From the NCBI GenBank assembly GCA_049999765.1, contig JBNGIQ010009445.1:107195-138595 (forward strand): a DNA stretch of 31,401 nt. The letters run 5' to 3'. Source of the stretch: Phaeoceros laevis. Lineage: Eukaryota > Anthocerotophyta > Anthocerotopsida > Notothyladales. Shown in pieces: positions 24,038 to 31,401 of this stretch; the stretch's first letter is position 1; each line of letters starts with the position of its first letter. The translations under genes were made by a program, and so were the position numbers. The notes under the pieces were generated by a model. That model saw only the letters and a program-made list of their open reading frames with translations, was not told the origin of the DNA and made no database searches.

Positions 24038-25888
24038 ATGGCGTCGGTGGGGCTGCGGTCGCATGATATAGACGATGAGGAACGGGGATTTGAAGGGCAA
24101 CTTCACCATAGCAGTAGCAAGCACCTGGGCGTTGTGGAAAGGCCCTCAGGTGACTATCCTGTCCTGAAGGCAGAGCATCAGCCCCGCTCTAGGTTTCAGG
24201 TAGTGTTGCCGAGACCAAATTCGCAGTCAGGGTCCAGGAGCAGGAAACGCAGCGGACTGCTGGGTTCTGTGACTGGCCAAGATGTCAGGACCATATGCAC
24301 GGGAGGCCTGTCCCTGGCAGGGAAATGTGGGTTGATTCTCCTGGCAAGACTGTTTGTAGACAAATCGTGGCCATGTCTCCAATTTGCGGGTCTCTTTGGG
24401 TTCTGCTTGCAGTCTTTCGCGTCCTCCCTCTCTCAGGGGGTAAAGATTGTGCTGCAGCCCATCAGCTGGTTCGTGAAACCCGTTCTAGGTTTGACGGTGG
24501 CACAGCCTTTGGTGCGCTTGGCATTCCCTGACATTTACAGGACAGCTAGATTCTGGCGCCGGCTGCTTCCTATTTATTTTGGCTACATGCGTACCAAGCA
24601 AAAGGCCCGGCATAAGAGCGGAGAGGAGAAGGAAAAGTTATGGGCTTACAGACATGATTGGGGCGGGAGGAAGGTGCATCAGCTGGTACTGGATATGAGC
24701 GGATTCTATGTCAAGTCTGCTCAGATTCTTGCCTCAAAGGCTGATTTTGTGCCAGAGGCTTGGATCAAGTATCTCTCGAGACATCTGGATGATCAACCGC
24801 CTCGTCCTTTCTCGGAGGTTGCTCTCAGCATCCAGCAGCAGCTAACCGAATGCCACAGGGGGCCATTCCTGCCGGTGGATAGGAGGAGTCGTGTTGCTCT
24901 GGATGCAGTGTTCTCATTTGTGGACCCATGTCCTCTGGCATCAGCCTCTATTGCTCAAGTCCATGGTGCAGTCCTGAAGGATGGAACACAGGTGGTTGTG
25001 AAAGTGCAGCACCTCGGAATGGAAACCTACATGCACTCGGATCTCCGCAATATATCTAGGGTGGCAAAGTTTTTGCAAGGGCAGCTTCCTTTCGACCTTA
25101 CTGCAGTTGTGAAGGAAATACAAAAGACCATCCCCCTGGAATTTGACTTTGAAAGAGAGGTTTGGTTCATGACAAGGATCAAGGGGAGTCTGCAGGACCA
25201 TGGTTTTGACCAAATTGTTTGTCCTTCTCCATTCAGTAACCTTTGCACAAAGCGTCTTATTGTCATGCAGAGAATAGAAGGTGTTCCCTTCACCCGGATC
25301 TTACACCCTGACTCTGACAAAGTGGCACAACAAACAGCAGCAGAGCTGGTGCCTCTGGTTGAGCAGTTGTTGAAAGCCTATGGCCAGATGTTGCTCGTGG
25401 ATGGTGTATTTCACGCTGACCCACATGCAGGAAACCTTTTCCTGCTGCCTGATGGTCGACTTGGGCTGCTCGACTTTGGGCAGAGTAAGATCCTGGATGA
25501 CAGCACTAGGATGCTGCTGGTGCAGATGGCGAGTGCACTTGCAGGAGGAAGGGATTCAGACATAGCCAGCGCTTTAAGTGAGATGGGCATGGTGTTCAAG
25601 GATGTTCGGGGACACGTTATGACTGACAGCACCTTAGCCACGATGGCGCGTATCATGTTCGATACCTGTTATGTAGAGGAGGCCACAGTCTCACCCATGT
25701 CAGATGACTCCCTGCTAAAGACCTTCCCGCTAACATCATTCAACCAAGCCTTGTGGATGGTGGTCAGAGTAATTGTTCTTTTACGAGGGTTGTGCTTTCA
25801 CCTTAACATGAATGTGTCAGCTGCAACCATATGGAGCCTTTATGCAGAACATAAGCTCAAGGGGCGAACTCTCGAAGCTTCAGTCTGA
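24038..25888 (+). CDS. ABC1/UbiB-family atypical kinase (ABC1K), intronless
   Basis: An uninterrupted frame of 616 codons starts at ATG 24038 (AGTATGGCG: A at -3, G at +4). The frame extends upstream only to a TTG at 23966, which is not a likely plant start. Motifs in order: a hydrophobic stretch (about 95-160); the KxGQ-like motif as KSAQ (226-229, Ala replacing the usual Gly); the alanine-rich-type loop SASIAQVH (302-309); the ATP-binding lysine in VVVK (K322); the ExD-type segment LEFDFERE (about 367-374); the catalytic HADPHAGN (459-466); and DFG (479-481). ABC1 proteins are atypical kinases/ATPases supporting quinone and isoprenoid lipid metabolism in mitochondria and plastids. No clear presequence is visible, so location is uncertain. 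The lack of introns, unlike most genes here, may reflect retroposition or simple loss. A partial copy of residues 385-438 lies downstream at 25989. Confidence 0.92.
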   Translation: MASVGLRSHDIDDEERGFEGQLHHSSSKHLGVVERPSGDYPVLKAEHQPRSRFQVVLPRPNSQSGSRSRKRSGLLGSVTGQDVRTICTGGLSLAGKCGLILLARLFVDKSWPCLQFAGLFGFCLQSFASSLSQGVKIVLQPISWFVKPVLGLTVAQPLVRLAFPDIYRTARFWRRLLPIYFGYMRTKQKARHKSGEEKEKLWAYRHDWGGRKVHQLVLDMSGFYVKSAQILASKADFVPEAWIKYLSRHLDDQPPRPFSEVALSIQQQLTECHRGPFLPVDRRSRVALDAVFSFVDPCPLASASIAQVHGAVLKDGTQVVVKVQHLGMETYMHSDLRNISRVAKFLQGQLPFDLTAVVKEIQKTIPLEFDFEREVWFMTRIKGSLQDHGFDQIVCPSPFSNLCTKRLIVMQRIEGVPFTRILHPDSDKVAQQTAAELVPLVEQLLKAYGQMLLVDGVFHADPHAGNLFLLPDGRLGLLDFGQSKILDDSTRMLLVQMASALAGGRDSDIASALSEMGMVFKDVRGHVMTDSTLATMARIMFDTCYVEEATVSPMSDDSLLKTFPLTSFNQALWMVVRVIVLLRGLCFHLNMNVSAATIWSLYAEHKLKGRTLEASV

Positions 25889-25988
25889 TTTTCATCACTA
25901 GATCATTTTTTTGCTATACATTACGAGGCCTCCACTCCCTGGAAGGGATGTGATACCTCCCTGTACATTAGTCCTGAGGTATCCATGC

Positions 25989-26150
25989 TGCAGGACCATG
26001 GTTTTGACCAAATTGTTTGTCCTTCTCCATTCAGTAACCTTTGCACAAAGCGTCTTCTTGTCATGCAGAGAATAGAAGGTGTTCCCTTCACCCGGATCTT
26101 ACACCCTGACTCTGACAAAGTGGAACAGCAAACAGCAGCAGAGCTGGTGC
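25989..26150 (+). pseudogene. 162-bp partial duplicate of the ABC1-family gene
   Basis: This stretch matches 25191-25352 over its full 162 bp with three differences by eye, about 98% identity: one Ile-to-Leu change, one Ala-to-Glu change and one silent CAA-to-CAG. The copies are 798 bp apart, same orientation, with sharp ends. It encodes residues 385-438, before the catalytic HADPHAGN, so it cannot make a working kinase. It could still confuse read mapping. Confidence 0.95.
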
Positions 26151-26183
26151 TTGTTGTGCCACCAGCTCTGCTGGTGGCACAAC
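26137..26183 (+). repeat. Nested inverted repeats at the end of the ABC1K copy
   Basis: CAGCAGAGCTGGTG, the end of the copied block (26137-26150), is followed by its exact reverse complement CACCAGCTCTGCTG (26160-26173). The interval 26153-26183 is itself a perfect hairpin, with 14-bp arms GTTGTGCCACCAGC/GCTGGTGGCACAAC around TCT. Such overlapping arms are typical of template switching during repair. Confidence 0.9.
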
Positions 26184-27095
26184 ACCTTTTTAAGGAACGA
26201 GGAACTTCAGGTTTCAAGGTACCCGTATTTCCAACTGTCCATGCTTTGCACAACCACTACCACTAGCGGTTCTAGTAACTAGCCTGGCGTGTGCATCGTC
26301 CTCGCACGGTAAAGTTCATTCAATGTGAGGATTTTGACACTTCAGGAAATCCGTCTGTTTTCATTATTGACACTCTTGCCTCAGAAAATTGGCTTATTGA
26401 GCTCTCACTCAAATCATAACATCGTGTCGAAGGTCTGCCGCGTCAATTCCGGTAGCTGATCATTGATCATCAACCGTCACCTTCCGCATTTTTCACTTCA
26501 ATTTTTTCATCGGATGGGTGCCTCGAATGCAGATGAGGTCCAGGGTGACTCAGGGTGGAATAGGGAATTTTTTGGGGTAAACCAAATTTTATTGGTCAAA
26601 TGGAATAGGGGATTCAAATGCAAGGACCTCTACGTGAACTCTGGGACAAGAGATGGTCTGAGAAGTACTCTTGGGGAAGCACCGGTCAGACCTGGTAGAT
26701 GTCTTGTCAAGCGCATGTGTGGACTCTTCGCTCTCAAGTGTCAAGGACCGTCGTATGCGCAAAAGGTGCGCCTGACAATGGGGTGAAGCATACTTTGTGT
26801 AAGCTAGATGGCATAAGACTAAACCGAAGCTCAATTGACCCATGGAAACCGCACTTTCATACTACGATATGAGTGACTTTCTCCCAAATTTGAAGTCGCA
26901 AGGGCCACCTCAGGATTTTATAGACCACGATACTATACATTTAAGCGCTAGCCTGAGGCCCTGAACATGGAGGATTTAGACGCACAAGACCAAGAGCGCT
27001 ACAAAAGACATGGTTTTGCATTTGCTCTGCGATGCTTCGAAACTACGGACAAACCAAACAATGTGATCAAGTGCCAGGAATGTAGCATTAAGTGA

Positions 27096-28372
27096 TTAGG
27101 GGAGCTGCACATCACATGTTGCCGAAATCAATAAAAAGCGCAAGTGAGACCAAGCATGCGTGCGGACCTGCACAACACCTTCTCCAGCTGAGGCTAAGTA
27201 GCTTGGTGAAAGCCACAAGCCATGCCCCTCGTTTTGGTAGCTCACTGTCTCGCTAGAGGAGTTGAAGAGGCCAACGCCCTGCAGGAACCATAGCCCATAT
27301 GTATTTGACTGAAAAAACGTCGAACTCACCGAGATGTAAGTAGTGACAGAAGAATCGTGAGTCAAAATGAGATCTTACCTCTAAGACATAGATCAGGATG
27401 CCAGAATTAGGCTTGGCTGGGAACTTGGCCACAGAGCCAGGCCTCATGACTATATCCAGTAGAAGCTGCAAACAGTCCAGGGCACAGCCAGGTCAATCAA
27501 ATTGCTGCCAACAGCAATTGGCAAGAAGCCTAAAGGTCAGCAGGAACAATATCATCCAAAAATAGGCATCACTTACGAAGTCGTGCAGCGGAGCAGGAGC
27601 AATTGACCCTCCAAACCCTCCGGAAACCAACTTGACAACAGCACCACCCTCGTTCCCTTCCTCCATCAAAAATTCGGGCACAGTAGACGGTCTTCTCACA
27701 TGAAACAGTGAAGGAACAACTGTGTTTTCTCGACCAGAGCCACTGGTACTCTCACAGGGTGATATGCTCTGGAACAAGCTCAAGCTAGACAAGTAGTGCA
27801 GCTGCACCCCATGCCTCGACTGCGGGAAGGGCTCTTCCTCCACAATCATGTCCGCTCCCTTCTCTTCCTCCAGGTAGTAGACCAGACTCTCCAGCATCGC
27901 CCCATCCTCGCCAAGCGGTAGCCCTAGATTGCTGGGGTTCACGAAGAACTCGTCCAGGGCCAGGAGCCGCCCGAAACCTGCAAACTGCAGCACGCATCTC
28001 AGCGGTCAAAATTCAAATCACATCTTCCTGCTGTGAGAATCGGAAGCAAACCTAGAAATCCCACCATCTACCTGGCAGCGCGGCCACACCCGGCCCAAAC
28101 ACCCGCACCGTGTCAGCCTTCTCAGCCACCCGTGAAGCTGTGATTGTCACAGGCGCAGAAGCAGAGGCCAGGGATACTACAATCCTTCCCCCTTCGGCAC
28201 CCCTGCCACAGGTAGGCTGGCCACCTGCTCCAATGCAGCCTGTTCCGCGCCATCCCCCTGCTGCACAGGAGAGGAAACGGGACGCATCCCTCAAAGCAGG
28301 CGACCCGTTGGCTGCAATCGACAGGCTTGCACGCGCTACATGGCAGGAGCCTGCTACCACCGACGCCGCCAT
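27096..28372 (-). CDS. Divergent pirin-like cupin, predicted plastid, 4 exons
   Basis: Exons in transcript order: 28372-28072, 27977-27577, 27465-27379, 27278-27096; GT-AG introns of 94, 111 and 100 nt, joined frame open for 323 residues. The first 80 or so residues (Ala, Ser, Arg and Gly rich) look like a chloroplast transit peptide. Pirin-like landmarks follow: LLALDEFFV (105-113), a LESLVYYLEE strand (129-138), RHGVQLHYLSSL (155-166), and a C-terminal cupin LLLDIVMRPGSVAKFP...ILIYVLEGVGLF (235-268) ending with a VQVRT...RFLLI strand. In ordinary pirins an HPH pair and a downstream HxE bind metal. Here the HPH position reads EDG and the segment carrying HxE (about 30 residues) is absent, so metal binding and quercetinase-type activity are unlikely. 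The end is shorter than in human pirin; another exon is possible. Family assignment rests on pattern only. Confidence 0.6.
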
Positions 28373-29943
28373 CTCTGGTCAACCTAGCTACCACTCGACA
28401 AGCTCGAGAATTTTAGCGCTAAATTCATTCAAATTTTCAAACCACCCCCTCGATCCACGTACTTCCACGCCAACACAACCAACCGACAGCTATGCTACGC
28501 TATGCTAGCGATAAATAAGCCATTTTAGACCCCTCCTACCGTCCTACGTCCTGAAAATTGTAGATGTCGAAAACAACAATACTTGCAGTTGCCCCGAGGA
28601 CTTATTCGAATCTCGGTGTTGGGGTGTTGGAGCACGAAAATGCTTGCCAGTTCTCAAAAATCCTCAGTACATTACGGGATTGCCTGCACCGCATGTCTGA
28701 AAAATCGTGAAAATGTACTAAAAAATAATCGCGACAGGATACCGCGCCGGGGCCATATTGCAGCAACTGTAGACCAGGACCGTCGAGCAGGGTTGTGTGC
28801 GGGCTAAACGGAATCCGTTAGCCCATAGGTCGCGGTGCAGCCGGTGAGTAATAGTGGAAAAGGAATGGCGGTAGGGCCGAGGACGTCCCCTCCGCATTTA
28901 TTTGCTTTTAGCAAATATAGGTGACGGCCGCTGAGGCAGCTGGGCCGCAGTAGGTGGGCCGCCGGCCCCACCTTCATGGCCCGCTCCGCTTCATGGCGTC
29001 AAAGGTAGCCCCTTGCAGGGCCGACACGACCCAGAACAAAAATGGGGCAACGGAAAAACCAAACTGATGAATATCTCTGCCTCTCTGCCCTTTTTGTTAA
29101 TTTCCAAACAATCGAAATGGTTGGGTTGACAACTTGACAACAAGGAAGAGAACAAGGTGCCTTCACTCCAGCTCCTCCGTTGTTCTTGTGCTGCTTTTGA
29201 GAGTACTGTAGCTACTGCTCTGTCGAGGGTCCCACGGAAGCAGCAACCGGGCTAAATAAACAGGTGGATTATGGCTTTTGCTGGCAAGAGGAATGAATGC
29301 ATATGAATGATGGCCGAGCCCATGCCTCTGCCTGTCAATTATTAAATCCGTTGGTAAATGTGTGCAAGCCTGCTTTTTGTGTGGAACGGAGGGCGTTCCG
29401 TTGCAGGACCATCTCTGCGTAACGCGTTGCTGTTCCTGGGCCTTGGGAGAAGGTTCTCGCCGCTTGTCCGTGCGCCGTGTCGCCTGCGAATTACTGGGGA
29501 AAAAATCGCAACGTGCACCTGTCGCTTGCTCTTTGACTCGTCCAGCTTTCCGCATACTCGACGAGCGATATTTGTTACGCATGGTGGGGTAGGTTTAGCT
29601 TTGGCTTGTACTTGGAGGCTAGTTACACCACAAGTTACAAAAACTTGAAAGTTAACCGAAGTTCTGCAGCAAGTTAGCAAGGAACAATGTTAAAAATTGT
29701 AGCATGAACTGCCATGAAGCACAAAAACTTGAAATAAGAAACCAATTTAACCAAACATAGGCCTTTCTCACCTCAATCCAAGACGCATTTTCTTTTTTGA
29801 CGAACTCAGCTTAACCCTAAACCCACCAACTCTTGTGTGAGTTCTCTCTTGAGGTCTTGCCTTCTAGTGGAAGGCAGTCAAGCCTTGGTGGGTACGCGCC
29901 GTCTTGTGCCTAAGTTTTGCCGACACCGTGCGTGGTTGTTGTT

Positions 29944-30043
29944 NNNNNNNNNNNNNNNNNNNNNNNNNNNNNNNNNNNNNNNNNNNNNNNNNNNNNNNNN
30001 NNNNNNNNNNNNNNNNNNNNNNNNNNNNNNNNNNNNNNNNNNN
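29944..30043. other. Assembly gap (100 N)
   Basis: Exactly 100 unknown bases, most likely a placeholder of unknown true size. Confidence 0.99.
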
Positions 30044-30148
30044 TCCTAATTAAGTGCCGCCTACTTCTGCTAGGCCACCTAATTAAGTAGTCTAGCCGTC
30101 CTACTTTTACTATGTTGCTTACCTATGCTACGCCACCTAGTCTAAGAG

Positions 30149-30178
30149 GACTCCCCCATCCTTGTAGATGGAGGAGTC
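30149..30178. repeat. 12-bp inverted repeat, 6-bp loop
   Basis: GACTCCCCCATC and GATGGAGGAGTC pair with one mismatch around CTTGTA. It lies next to short CCACCTA repeats just after the gap, which suggests a transposable-element remnant. Confidence 0.75.
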
Positions 30179-30526
30179 ACATAGCCTTCAACCACCATAC
30201 CGTTCTGAAGTTTTTTAGTGTTATGGCTCCTTAGGATTGGCCTCACCAGCTCCATTTCCTTACGAAAATAGGCACACGAGGGAATGGCGCATGTTTGTCA
30301 CCTGAGGTCGTAATGGTAAGTTGGGCAAGACTAAAGTTGAAGGCGGGATTGTTGATGTTCCCCTCATTGGACTTCTACCCTATGATGCCATCCCCCTATG
30401 ATTCTCTGCCTCAGACTGGTCCACCCGTTCTTCATTCGCCTGCTTACATTTCTTCTTCTTCTTGCTGTTGCAGAGCCTCTCATTTACAAATGATTGAACA
30501 TAAGCCCTATCGTTCCATCCACTATG

Positions 30527-30546
30527 GAATGAATGAATGAATGAAT
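30527..30546. repeat. (GAAT)5 microsatellite
   Basis: Five perfect GAAT units in a row. A simple sequence repeat with no inferred function. Confidence 0.97.
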
Positions 30547-31235
30547 GGCATATACAAGAGTAGGGAAGTCGACACATAATCTGTCCACGGCACTATTCAC
30601 CATGAATCTTCGGGATCATGCATCCCGTTGAGTTTCTCCTTTCATATTGCGGTCAGATTAGGCAAATTGTGCGTCCACCCGGCAAAGTTGCTAAAAGGGT
30701 CTATGCTCAAGTTTTGTAATAGCAATTTCCCTTAGCATGGAGCAAACATGACAGGGATGAGAGGGTAATGGATGCAGTACCCAAAAGGATTAAGTTCAAC
30801 AGTGCGCACCAGGCAATGAGGTTTTCACTTGGTAAACGTAGATCTTGTCACAAAATTATTGCTAAGAAGAAGGTGTTATGTACATACAAGCTATGTATTC
30901 CTTATCTTTCCTTTATCTGCGGTGCAATGAGAAGTGTCATTTTCTTGTCCCTCTCTTTTCTCAATGTTGCAATAAGATCGAATAATTAATGTACAATATA
31001 ATTTTGTGTCGCATATGAGAACAATGTTGATATTAGGAAGTCACTTGTTTCTACAAAATAGAAAAAAATGCATGTAACCTGCCTTTCTCTAAGTTTCAAA
31101 GCACTAAATTTATATACTTACGTTAGGGCAAACCAACATTCATTACCCATTGCATTTGCAAGTACCCTTTTATTAGGGTTTGCAACTAACATTCATGCAA
31201 GTAAGATCTACTCAATCAAGTCTCATAATATGCAG

Positions 31236-31401
31236 TAGTGTTTTTATTCCACAAGTGACTTATAAGGGAAATGAGTCCTCTCTGGGGAATTTTGCTTCTC
31301 TATTTGATTCAGAACTTCCATCTTTGGAACTTTCAATGTCGCCTCTTCAATCTCTTCGAGTAGCTACCACCACTACGGGGTTGGATGCCTATAATCCTCA
31401 T
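31236..31401 (+). CDS. Possible partial exon running off the window end
   Basis: After an acceptor-like ATATGCAG ending at 31235 the frame stays open to the last base and reads like protein: VFIPQVTYKGNESSLGNFA, then FDSELPSLELSMSPLQ and RVATTTTGLDAYNPH. It begins without an ATG, as an internal exon would. I do not recognise the family. The open stretch at 30730-30830 could be an earlier exon of the same gene, but I could not join them with confidence. Confidence 0.4.

Larger units (their letters stand above)
25889..27095. other. Tail-to-tail intergenic region
   Basis: Lies between the stops of the plus-strand ABC1-family gene and the minus-strand pirin-like gene, and so should hold both 3' ends. 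It contains the 162-bp ABC1K partial copy and adjoining hairpin, listed separately. From 26280 on I see only short frames without recognisable content. Confidence 0.45.
28373..31235. other. Non-coding or unresolved DNA with one assembly gap
   Basis: The part nearest 28373 should include the pirin-like gene promoter. Overlapping frames at 29163-29680 on both strands have no family signature. Beyond the gap at 29944-30043, short repeats of a CCACCTAATTAAGT unit (about 30045-30090) and a hairpin (30149-30178) look like transposon debris. On the plus strand, 30328-30399 (GKTKVEGGIVDVPLIGLLPYDAIPL) reads like coding but stops in frame. The frame at 30730-30830 (AWSKHDRDERVMDAVPKRI...) ends at a donor-like GTAAAC; it may be an exon of the gene that leaves the window at 31401. 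Confidence 0.4.

Noticed and set aside
29805-29830. TTAACCCTAAACCC resembling plant telomere repeats
   Set aside because: Only about two units and imperfect; not a telomeric tract.

Overview
The window is nuclear DNA from a seedless land plant. Genes have canonical GT-AG introns that are mostly 80-180 nt long, two 100-base N runs mark scaffold gaps, and the proteins are plant types: a ROP GTPase, organelle-targeted proteins, a plant-style LRR-ROCO protein and a very long intronless PPR protein. The best lineage clue is the PPR C-terminus, which has a KP pair where the PG box normally lies and ends in GRP instead of DYW. From family knowledge this DYW:KP class is found in hornworts, ferns and some lycophytes, the lineages with U-to-C organellar RNA editing. 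I cannot separate these lineages from the sequence; the short introns suggest a compact genome or compact genes.

Layout: (1) 1-1829, AT-rich DNA without a convincing gene. (2) 1830-4412 minus, an 11-exon gene for a predicted plastid kinase-fold protein (480 aa) that has lost the HRD and DFG motifs. (3) 5763-7370 plus, a 7-exon ROP GTPase (196 aa), head to head with the kinase-like gene. (4) 8999-13168 minus, the 1389-aa PLS-class PPR editing-factor candidate, built from about ten nearly identical 303-bp repeats. (5) 13739-14668 plus, intronless bacterial-type ribosomal protein uL2 with an organelle transit peptide, divergent from the PPR gene. (6) 17230-21799 plus, an LRR-Roc-COR (TORNADO1-like ROCO) locus broken by out-of-frame tandem duplications, a nonsense codon and other shifts. 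(7) 24038-25888 plus, an intronless ABC1/UbiB-family kinase, followed by a 162-bp partial copy of itself. (8) 27096-28372 minus, a 4-exon, predicted plastid, pirin-like cupin without the usual metal ligands. (9) 28373-31401, mostly non-coding with a gap and perhaps exons of a gene that leaves the window.

The genes do not form an operon-like system. A shared theme is organelle function: plastid-predicted pseudokinase and pirin, organellar uL2, an organellar RNA editing factor and an ABC1-type kinase. The items most worth follow-up are the DYW:KP/GRP PPR protein, the series of same-phase frame-shifting tandem duplications in the ROCO locus, the nuclear organellar uL2, and the two enzyme-fold proteins that have lost their catalytic or metal-binding residues.
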